A stretch of 5,607 nt of DNA, from assembly GCA_013003255.1 (NCBI GenBank), contig JABDJZ010000363.1, positions 1 through 5,607 of the forward strand, given 5' to 3'. Shown here in pieces: positions 1 through 5,482 of this stretch. The position numbers and the translations under genes are program-made. The notes beneath the pieces were generated by a model. That model made no database searches. It worked only from the letters and a program-made list of their open reading frames with translations, and was not told where the DNA came from. Position 1 is the stretch's first letter. Each line of letters starts with the position of its first letter. The DNA comes from Rhodothermales bacterium. Its GTDB lineage: Bacteria; Bacteroidota; Rhodothermia; Rhodothermales; UBA10348.

Positions 1-1
1 A

Positions 2-73
2 CGCATGGGCGCCATCAACCACGGCCAGACGGTGCTGCCGACCGTAGCCTGTCTGGAGTGCCATGCGGGTTGA
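2..73 (+). CDS. C-terminal fragment of an upstream gene ending in a CxxCH motif (possible c-type cytochrome)
   Basis: The frame starting at base 2 is open from the window edge to a TGA at 71-73. Its last residues read VACLECHAG, so a CxxCH motif (codons at 50-64) sits three residues from the end. CxxCH is the covalent haem c attachment motif. If the fragment is real, the protein is a periplasmic or membrane-attached cytochrome, or a protein with a terminal haem domain. The stop lies 11 bases inside the next gene, in a different frame, which is typical of translationally coupled genes. An ATG at 5-7 also lies in this frame, so a 22-codon peptide cannot be excluded, but the tail of a longer gene is more likely. 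The other two forward frames make less sense here: one is stopped at 45-47 and the other shows no recognisable motif. Only about 23 codons are visible, so the identity is uncertain. Confidence 0.45.
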   Translation, partial: RMGAINHGQTVLPTVACLECHAG

Positions 74-1538
74 CCTGGCCATTGTCGGGGGCGGCTTCGC
101 AGGCTCCCTGCTCGCCTCGATCGCGCGCCGCATCGGCCTCTCGGTGGTGCTGATCGACCGCGGTGCGCATCCCCGGATGGCCATCGGAGAATCATCCACG
201 CCGGCGGGCAACATGGTGTTGGCGGCCCTCGGCCAACGTTATGCGTTGCCGGAGTTGATCCACCTGGCACGCTACGGAACGTGGAAGGAGCACTTCCCGG
301 AAATGGGCGTCGGGCCGAAACGGGGCTTTTCCTATTTCGCGCACCAACCCGGTAGTCCGTGGTCCCCCGGAACGAAGCACGCCAACGAACTTCTGGTTGC
401 GGCCTCCCGGGATGCCCTGAATTGTGACACCCACTGGTTCCGGTCGGACGTGGATGCCTTCCTGTTTGAGTTGGCGGGCGCGCAGGGCGCACTGTTGATG
501 CCGCGCACCGTCGTGATTCAGGTTGAACGGGTTGGCGGGTGCTGGCAGCTTGGGGTCGAAGGCGCTGAGAGCTTGGGCGGCCCAGGGTTCGGCAATGCCG
601 CGGTATCAACACCCCCGTTCGGCGCCCGCGCCGCTGCCACCCGGATCGAAGCGCGCCTCCTGGTCGACGCCACCGGCTCCGGGGACTTCGCCACCAGGCA
701 CCTGGATGTCACCGCCGGACCGCCCATGCGGACGCGGACCTCTGCCGCCTTCGCCCACTTTGAGGACCTGCCCACCTGGCAGGCATCGGTCGGGTCGCCT
801 GACGACGACTATCCCATCCCGGCAGACCAGGCGGCGCAGCATCACGTGACCCCGGATGGCTGGATGTGGCAATTGCGCTTTGACAGCGGCCGGACCAGCG
901 TCGGCATTGTCGGGCCCCGTATCGGCGAGTTCGCGCCGGCCGACTGGCTGAGGCGCTATCCGACTCTGGAAAGGCAGTTCGCAGATGCAAAGCGGGTGTG
1001 GCCTTCGCGGGGCTGGTCCGGGTCGGGCCCATTGCAGCGGCGGGTGGACCGGGCCGGGGGGGCTGGTTGGATTCTCCTGCCGGCGGCTGCAGGTTTCGTG
1101 GACCCGTTGCATTCGACGGGCATTGCGCACTCGCTCACGGCAATCGAGCGCCTAGCGCGCCTGCTGGAGGCGGGCGTTGAGGATTTCTCGGATGCGGGCG
1201 CGGCGACCCTGCGCGAACTGGATCACATCGATGCCATGGTGGCACCGTGCTATGCGGCGAAGGACTTCGAGGCATTCATCGTTGCCTCCATGGTGTACTT
1301 CGCGGCCAGCATCCACGTCGAGCGTTTGCGGATGAGCGAAGTTGCGTCGCGGATGCCTGACTTTCTGGGGGCGGACGTTCCGGCGTTGCGCCAGTTGGCC
1401 ATCCGCGCAGGCGATGAAGTCAACGGACCGGGATTTCGGGAGTGGATGGCGCGGGCCATCGAGCCCTGGAACACCGCTGGTCTGCTGGATCCCGAGGTGC
1501 CGAACATGTACCCGCATACCGCGCCGCCAGGGTGGTAA
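63..1538 (+). CDS. Flavin-dependent halogenase/monooxygenase-like oxidoreductase
   Basis: This 491-residue protein is a FAD-binding enzyme of the tryptophan-halogenase-like superfamily and is probably cytoplasmic. The N-terminal Rossmann motif GGGFAG is at residues 9-14 and ends the first beta strand. It is followed by GESSTP (42-47), the DATGSG strand (202-207) and the second FAD motif DPLHSTG (347-353). Lys86 in GPKRGFSYF fits the K-x-G-x-x-F/Y context of the catalytic lysine of flavin-dependent halogenases. The halogenase WxWxIP signature is only partly kept: Trp267 and Trp269 are present in GWMWQLRF, but Ile-Pro is replaced. The acidic residue of the tryptophan-halogenase LEST motif is His350 here. 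Halogenation of a small molecule, hydroxylation, or cofactor maturation of a partner protein are all possible, and the substrate is unknown. The start is well fixed: an in-frame TAG at 45-47 closes the frame upstream, and TGGAG at 54-58 lies four bases before the ATG. Length is usual for the family. No flavin reductase gene is visible nearby. Confidence 0.85.
   Translation: MRVDLAIVGGGFAGSLLASIARRIGLSVVLIDRGAHPRMAIGESSTPAGNMVLAALGQRYALPELIHLARYGTWKEHFPEMGVGPKRGFSYFAHQPGSPWSPGTKHANELLVAASRDALNCDTHWFRSDVDAFLFELAGAQGALLMPRTVVIQVERVGGCWQLGVEGAESLGGPGFGNAAVSTPPFGARAAATRIEARLLVDATGSGDFATRHLDVTAGPPMRTRTSAAFAHFEDLPTWQASVGSPDDDYPIPADQAAQHHVTPDGWMWQLRFDSGRTSVGIVGPRIGEFAPADWLRRYPTLERQFADAKRVWPSRGWSGSGPLQRRVDRAGGAGWILLPAAAGFVDPLHSTGIAHSLTAIERLARLLEAGVEDFSDAGAATLRELDHIDAMVAPCYAAKDFEAFIVASMVYFAASIHVERLRMSEVASRMPDFLGADVPALRQLAIRAGDEVNGPGFREWMARAIEPWNTAGLLDPEVPNMYPHTAPPGW
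1042..1062 (+). other. G-rich run matching the four-tract G-quadruplex pattern
   Basis: Inside the flavoprotein gene, on the coding strand, G-tracts occur at 1042-1044, 1051-1053 and 1056-1062. The last is an uninterrupted run of seven G, which can supply two tracts with a one-base loop. This satisfies the simple G3-N1-7 pattern four times. The stretch encodes part of RVDRAGGAGW just before the second FAD motif. In GC-rich coding DNA this may be chance. The homopolymer is also a plausible slippage or sequencing-error site, although the reading frame is intact through it. Confidence 0.35.
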
Positions 1539-1557
1539 CGCGCAGAGGCAGGCAACC

Positions 1558-4152
1558 TCAGTCTATCCGAACAACCGGGACCGTCTGCTGCCCATCGGTC
1601 CCGCTGACCACCACCAGGTAGTGCCCACTGGCGACCGCCTCTCCGGATCGGTCACGTCCATCCCATTCCACCAGGGTTGCCGCTGCCGTCAGCGGGCGCA
1701 CCTCTGGAATCGCAATCAGACGTCCAAGCACATCGTAAACGGCCGCTCCGCGAATGGTGCCGGATACCCGGACGCGCGTGATGTCCTGGAACGGGTTCGG
1801 GAAGGCCGCCTCGACCTGCAGGCCTGTGGGAACGGCGGGATCGGGGTTGCTGTCCACCGCCTCGGGGGCAAACTGGTCAAGGTCGTAGGTATACATGCCG
1901 CGGCCGTGGGTCCCGGCTATCAACCGTCGCCCAAACGCGTCCGTCTTCAGGTCGGCGACCGTGACGGCCGGCATGTCTCCGTCGAGGGGAAGCCAGGAGA
2001 CCCCATCATCGCGGCTGCCGAACATGCCGATGTCGGTGCCCACGAAGATCCGCTCGGTATGCGCGGGGTCGACGGCAATGGCATTTACGGGAGCGTCCGG
2101 TAAATCGGCCGAGATGTCCTCCCAGGTCCGACCGAGGTTGCGGGTCCGGAAGACGTGCGGCTGGGGATCGCGCCATTTCAGGCCCGAGAAGGTTACGTAC
2201 GCGGTGGCGATGTCATCCGGGGCCGGATACACGCGCGTGACCCATCGATGCGGGAGGCTGGCCGAGACGTCGGACCAGGAACTGCCGTAGTCGGAGGAGA
2301 CCCAGACCTTCCCATCGTCCGTGCCCACCCAGATGACGTTGCCGTCCAGCGGATGGACGGAGATGTTGGTAATGGTTCCGAGCTTGGCCACCTCGGTCCC
2401 GCGGGTCAGGTCCTCGGAGATGGGCTGCCAATTGGTCGAGACGCCATCCTCGGTTCGCCAGATTCGGTACGTGCCGTAGTACAGGATGTCGGAGTCGAAC
2501 GGATCCATCGCCAGCGGCGTCGCAAAGTTGCGACGCTCCACGGACAGGTCCGGTATGCCGGTACCCACGGCGATGGGGAAGGGAAACGGATTGCCGAACA
2601 GCCCATCAACCCGGACCAGATTTCCCCACTGTGACTCGGCGTAGAGCCGGGTACCGTCATTCGGGATGGGAAGCACGTAGAAGCCGTCCCCGCCGAACGC
2701 GGCCTTCCAGTCCCCGAGCGCCCCCGTGGAGGTCCAGACGGTCCCGTTGTCCTGCGTGCCCCCGAACAGTCGCTCCGGGCGCACCGGGTCAAAGGCGATT
2801 TCGTAGAACTGCGTGATGGGCAGCGGTGCCAGACGCTCCCAGGAGAATCCCCCGTTGATGGAAACGGCTACACCCCCGTCGTTGCCCTCGAAGATGGCGT
2901 TCGGGTTCGACGGGTGGAAGATCATCGCGTGGTGGTCCACGTGCGTCCCGGCGATTCCGTCAAACGTGGCACCGCCATCATCGGACGACGCAATATGGGT
3001 ATCCAGCACCCAGACCTTGGCCGGATCGACGGGGTCCACGCGGACCTGTCCGAAGAACCAGCTGAAGGCAAAGCGTGCCTCGTTGACGATGGAGCGCGTG
3101 GGGTGGGCGTTATCCCAGGAATCCCCGCCATCGCTGGATCGGAAGAGCCCCAGGAAGCCGGATCCGTTGGTGTAATAGGCGTAGACGGTCTCCGGGAAGC
3201 TGGGCGAAATGTCCAGGCCGATGCGGCCGAAGCGAACCCGGCCCGACTGGTCCGTGTGGTCATTGGGATGCGGGAGGCCCCGGTCCGGGCCCAACTCCTC
3301 CCAGGTCTGACCGCCGTCCACCGACCGGTGTACTCCGCTCGAGCGGCCATATAGATGGGACCCGGTTACCCGGCGCACCCGCTGCCACGACGAAGCGAAA
3401 AGCACGTCCGGATTGTCGGGACGCATGACGAGGTCCACCACACCGGTGGAGTCATTGACGAAGAGGGTCTTCTCCCAGGAGAGTCCTCCGTCTGAACTGG
3501 CGTAGACGCCGCGCTCCGGGCTCGGTGCGAAGTAGCTGCCGACTGCCGCCACCCAGAGCCGCTCCGGGTCATCCGGGTGCACCAGAACCCGGCCGATACT
3601 GACGGTCTCGGCCAGTCCCCGATATTCCCAGTTGGTACCGCCGTCAACCGATCGATAGAGTCCGCCACCCGCGTAGTTGTTGTGTCCGCCGTTGGCCTCG
3701 CCCGTGCCGACATAGATCACGTCCGGGTCCGAGGGTGCGATAGCCAGGTCGCCGACTCCCAGAAACGGCTGTTCATCAAAGATGGCCGTCCAGGAGTTGC
3801 CCAGGTCGTCGGATCGGAACACGCCGCCGGTCGCGGCGCCCGCGTATAGCGTCTGCGGCCGATCGGGGTGGATGGCCAGATCCGTTACCCGCCCGCCGAT
3901 GTTGGTGGGGCCCGCAAACTCCCAGGACCCTGTTTGCGCATCCTTGGAGGCCAGCCTGAGATCCCGCTTGGCTTCAAGCGCATCCCGGTAGGCCAGGGGC
4001 GATGCCTGGAAATGGGGATAGGTCCGTTGCAGCCACGCCGTCTCACTGGGGACCTTCGCGGGTTCGGCCCAGCGGGGTGCCTGCCCGGGCTTCAGAGCCA
4101 GGGCAAGTAGAACGAGGCTAAGGCCGAAGCCCAGGGCGATTCGGAAGCGCAT
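1558..4152 (-). CDS. Secreted Asp-box (BNR/Vps10-like) beta-propeller protein with T9SS-type C-terminal domain
   Basis: This 864-residue exported protein is of the kind often labelled 'glycosyl hydrolase' or 'Vps10-like', but no catalytic residues can be assigned and a binding or structural role is as likely. Residues 1-25 form a signal peptide (basic MRFR, then a Leu/Ala-rich core, ending GQA). From about 75 to 755 the chain repeats propeller blades of the form 'hPxxPxxhhxGT...G.hxRSxDGGxxW'. Asp-boxes are seen near 114, 168, 219, 277, 339, 389, 431, 567, 619, 670 and 713, with a degenerate one near 475. This count suggests two stacked propellers. The family-typical HVDHHAMIFHP (404-414) and GNDGG (423-427) lie between blades. 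Residues about 779-864 form a FlgD/T9SS-type sorting domain, with FPNPF (784-788), VYDVLGR (805-811) and WDGRDRSGEAVASGHY (830-845). The protein is therefore probably surface-exposed or released by type IX secretion. The start is the only Met before the signal peptide; the leader is pyrimidine-rich with no Shine-Dalgarno. Its stop lies 19 bases from the stop of the convergent flavoprotein gene. Confidence 0.9.
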   Translation of the reverse strand: MRFRIALGFGLSLVLLALALKPGQAPRWAEPAKVPSETAWLQRTYPHFQASPLAYRDALEAKRDLRLASKDAQTGSWEFAGPTNIGGRVTDLAIHPDRPQTLYAGAATGGVFRSDDLGNSWTAIFDEQPFLGVGDLAIAPSDPDVIYVGTGEANGGHNNYAGGGLYRSVDGGTNWEYRGLAETVSIGRVLVHPDDPERLWVAAVGSYFAPSPERGVYASSDGGLSWEKTLFVNDSTGVVDLVMRPDNPDVLFASSWQRVRRVTGSHLYGRSSGVHRSVDGGQTWEELGPDRGLPHPNDHTDQSGRVRFGRIGLDISPSFPETVYAYYTNGSGFLGLFRSSDGGDSWDNAHPTRSIVNEARFAFSWFFGQVRVDPVDPAKVWVLDTHIASSDDGGATFDGIAGTHVDHHAMIFHPSNPNAIFEGNDGGVAVSINGGFSWERLAPLPITQFYEIAFDPVRPERLFGGTQDNGTVWTSTGALGDWKAAFGGDGFYVLPIPNDGTRLYAESQWGNLVRVDGLFGNPFPFPIAVGTGIPDLSVERRNFATPLAMDPFDSDILYYGTYRIWRTEDGVSTNWQPISEDLTRGTEVAKLGTITNISVHPLDGNVIWVGTDDGKVWVSSDYGSSWSDVSASLPHRWVTRVYPAPDDIATAYVTFSGLKWRDPQPHVFRTRNLGRTWEDISADLPDAPVNAIAVDPAHTERIFVGTDIGMFGSRDDGVSWLPLDGDMPAVTVADLKTDAFGRRLIAGTHGRGMYTYDLDQFAPEAVDSNPDPAVPTGLQVEAAFPNPFQDITRVRVSGTIRGAAVYDVLGRLIAIPEVRPLTAAATLVEWDGRDRSGEAVASGHYLVVVSGTDGQQTVPVVRID

Positions 4153-4192
4153 TGGAAGCGAGGGTGGGAACGAAAGGTCGGCACGGGAGGAC

Positions 4193-4202
4193 GGACATGT
4201 CC
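4193..4202. repeat. Perfect 10-bp palindrome GGACATGTCC upstream of the propeller gene
   Basis: GGACATGTCC is a perfect inverted repeat in the 93-base gap between the lipoprotein stop and the propeller start. Its centre lies about 45 bases upstream of the propeller ATG. It could be half of an operator for a dimeric regulator, or nothing: a 10-bp palindrome is expected a few times per window by chance. No matching second copy was seen. The rest of the gap (4153-4245) shows no T-tract terminator and no clear promoter. Confidence 0.3.
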
Positions 4203-4245
4203 AACCGGCTCATCGATCCGTCACCAGCGTCCGGCGGTCGGGTGG

Positions 4246-4647
4246 CTACTCGACCGTAACGGTGATCTGGTCACTCAGGCCCTCAATGGCCATGTGCGCA
4301 CCGTCGCCCATCTGGAGTCGAAGGACGTGTTCGCCCGCAGGGAGGTCCAGTGTGGCCGACGCCGCGCCCGTTCCATAGTGGAGGTGGAGCGAATCGGCCG
4401 GAATCACGGCGCCCGCGGGCACCAGCGGTCCGTTCACCACAATGTGGAAATGACCGGTGTTCTCCTCCATCGTGCCGGCCGGGGCCACCGCAATGCCTTC
4501 GGCTCCCATGGTGACCTCAAATGGGCTCTGGACGGTAGCGCCATCCGCGGGCGATTCGAAGAAGACCCGCTGCGCTGGGGCAGCATCTTCGGATGCACAG
4601 CCGGCGAGGGCGACAACGAACAGGATCAGGAGGGCAAATCGGGGCAT
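4246..4647 (-). CDS. DUF4399 domain lipoprotein
   Basis: This 133-residue small lipoprotein has an unknown-function DUF4399 domain. The start is set at the ATG at 4645-4647 because it begins a classic lipoprotein signal: MPRF, a hydrophobic core, then the lipobox LAGC with acylated Cys17. A longer in-frame version reaching 4743 would put 32 polar residues before the signal and is unlikely. The mature domain follows the DUF4399 pattern: FFESPADGATVQSPFEV (29-45), VAPAGTMEENTGHFHIVVNG (54-73), LHLHYGTGAASATLDLPAGEHVL (87-109) and a last strand QITVTVE. The paired histidines at 66/68 and 88/90, with His118, are features of the fold and could bind a metal, but that is inference. After Cys17 come Ala-Ser, with no Asp at +2 to suggest inner-membrane retention. 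No Shine-Dalgarno precedes the start; the leader is C/T-rich. It lies 93 bases upstream of the propeller gene on the same strand and may share its transcript. Confidence 0.85.
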   Translation of the reverse strand: MPRFALLILFVVALAGCASEDAAPAQRVFFESPADGATVQSPFEVTMGAEGIAVAPAGTMEENTGHFHIVVNGPLVPAGAVIPADSLHLHYGTGAASATLDLPAGEHVLRLQMGDGAHMAIEGLSDQITVTVE

Positions 4648-4763
4648 TTGGGGCGGGAGGTGAGTGGCTCGCAAGAACGAAGCGTTCGATTCCGTTGTTT
4701 CGGGGCACGCGCGTCCGGTCGGTGTTAGTTTCTGCTGCCTCACGCACCACCGGAGCCCCCCAC
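4648..4763. promoter_or_regulatory. Divergent intergenic region, presumed promoters for lipoprotein and ABC ATPase genes
   Basis: These 116 bases separate two divergently transcribed genes and should hold the promoters of both. This follows from gene arrangement, not from a clear motif. On the plus strand the nearest thing to a Bacteroidota -7 element (TAnnTTTG) is TAGTTTCT at 4726-4733, about 30 bases before the ABC start codon, but a properly spaced -33 TTG is lacking. An inverted repeat GAACG-AAG-CGTTC lies at 4675-4687 and an 8-bp palindrome ACGCGCGT at 4707-4714. Either could be a regulator site. Nothing convincing was found for the minus-strand promoter. Confidence 0.4.
4752..4755 (+). 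promoter_or_regulatory. Ribosome binding site deciding the ABC ATPase start
   Basis: GGAG ends eight bases before the ATG at 4764-4766. It supports this start over in-frame candidates further upstream (the frame stays open back to about 4593). The protein from this ATG begins directly with the first beta strand of an ABC domain. Confidence 0.6.
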
Positions 4764-5402
4764 ATGATATCTCTCAGCGCCAGCGGACTGGAGAAGCGCT
4801 ATGGGCGTCGCCGGGTGTTTCGTGGTGTGGACCTGGAAGTTGTCGGGGGGCAGAGCATGGCCATCACGGGGCACAACGGCTCCGGAAAATCCACGCTGGC
4901 CCGCGTGTTGGCAGGCGTCCTTCGACCGACCCGCGGTAGCGTGTCCCTTACCGTGGATGGTGTACAGATCCCGAAGGAAGAGCGACCCTTCCGTACCGGA
5001 CTTGTGGCACCCTACCTGAATCTGTATGCCCAGTTTTCGCCGGTCGAGAACCTCCGGTTCATCGCACGGGCCAGGCAACTTGATGACCGCGAGGCCCGGA
5101 TAGCACAGACCCTTCGACTGGTCGGGTTGGTGGGCCGGGAAGACGACTTGGTGACTACGTTCTCATCTGGCATGGTTCAGCGTGTTCGTCTGGCCGCAGC
5201 TGTGTTGGGGGAGCCAGACGTACTGATCCTGGATGAGCCGACCTCGAATCTGGACGAGGAGGGCCGAACCATTGTGCGCCGGGTAATCGACGAGTACCGC
5301 AGTGCGGGGAAGGTGGTCGTGGTAGCGACCAACGACGCCGCGGAGGCGGCCGAATGTGATCTGGCCTGTGCCGTGGCGCCTGATCGGGCGGCGGCGTCGT
5401 GA
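4764..5402 (+). CDS. ABC transporter ATP-binding protein, CcmA-like
   Basis: This 212-residue protein is a stand-alone nucleotide-binding domain that would drive a separate membrane permease. Walker A is GHNGSGKST (36-44). The signature is FSSGMVQR (133-140), the CcmA-like variant of LSGGQ. Walker B is VLILDEPT (153-160), with catalytic Glu158, followed by the D-loop SNLD (161-164). The SSGM signature and small size resemble haem-exporter CcmA proteins, but the transported substrate cannot be read from the ATPase alone. Two positions look atypical. The Q-loop region reads LVAPYLNLY, with no Gln at the expected place (near residue 83). The switch histidine appears to be Asn190 in VVVATND. Both may be normal for this subfamily. 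No permease lies on either side: upstream is the divergent lipoprotein gene and downstream the convergent comF-like gene, so the partner must be encoded elsewhere. The last 15 residues are Ala-rich and look disordered. Confidence 0.88.
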   Translation: MISLSASGLEKRYGRRRVFRGVDLEVVGGQSMAITGHNGSGKSTLARVLAGVLRPTRGSVSLTVDGVQIPKEERPFRTGLVAPYLNLYAQFSPVENLRFIARARQLDDREARIAQTLRLVGLVGREDDLVTTFSSGMVQRVRLAAAVLGEPDVLILDEPTSNLDEEGRTIVRRVIDEYRSAGKVVVVATNDAAEAAECDLACAVAPDRAAAS

Positions 5403-5405
5403 CGC

Positions 5406-5426
5406 CTGGCAGCGGGCCACTGGCAG
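5406..5426. repeat. Short direct repeat CTGGCAG x2 in the convergent gap
   Basis: A seven-base repeat (6-7 bases matching) occurs near 5406-5412 and again at 5420-5426, just after the ABC stop codon. It is short and probably incidental. It is noted because the gap between the two convergent genes (5403-5472) holds little else. Confidence 0.2.
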
Positions 5427-5466
5427 ACTCCCGGCGGAAGGCCACAAGCTGACCCCGGGCCACCCG

Positions 5467-5482
5467 TGCGCCTCAAGGCGCG
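5467..5482. terminator. Weak hairpin at the end of the comF-like gene, possible bidirectional terminator
   Basis: GCGCC (5468-5472) and GGCGC (5477-5481) pair around a four-base loop, with one additional wobble pair outside. The loop contains the minus-strand stop codon. It lies between convergent genes, where a shared terminator would be expected, but no T-tract follows on either strand. At best it is a weak intrinsic terminator. Confidence 0.22.

Noticed and set aside
606..1130. Minus-strand frame of 174 codons inside the flavoprotein gene
   Set aside because: Antisense shadow, rich in Arg, Pro and Gly, with no motif. The plus-strand frame has clear FAD motifs.
1516..1545. Possible terminator stem CCGCC/GGTGG at the end of the flavoprotein gene
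   Set aside because: The loop would be too small and the stem contains a G-U pair, with no T-tract after it.
1342..2103. Long plus-strand frame (253 codons) spanning the end of the flavoprotein gene and the 3' part of the propeller gene
   Set aside because: It overlaps two well-supported genes in other frames, has Arg/Pro/Gly-rich low-complexity translation and no recognisable domain. It is a GC-driven shadow frame.
2155..2634. Plus-strand frame of 159 codons opposite the propeller gene
   Set aside because: Antisense to regularly spaced Asp-boxes, with no domain of its own.
2110..3935. Recurring DNA words such as CTCCCAGG across the propeller gene
   Set aside because: These are the coding reflection of the repeated Asp-box W-E/W-D codons, not independent DNA repeats or a CRISPR-like array.
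4648..4743. N-terminal extension of the DUF4399 gene to an upstream ATG
   Set aside because: It would place 32 polar residues before a complete lipoprotein signal peptide, and it covers the region needed for divergent promoters.
4593..4763. N-terminal extension of the ABC ATPase
   Set aside because: The ABC fold begins right at the ATG at 4764 with a suitable ribosome binding site. The extension overlaps the divergent gene.
4664..4939. Plus-strand GTG-started frame preceded by GGGAGG
   Set aside because: It has a good-looking Shine-Dalgarno, but it runs into the ABC ATPase gene in the wrong frame and has no recognisable domain. The purine tract is more likely incidental in the divergent region.
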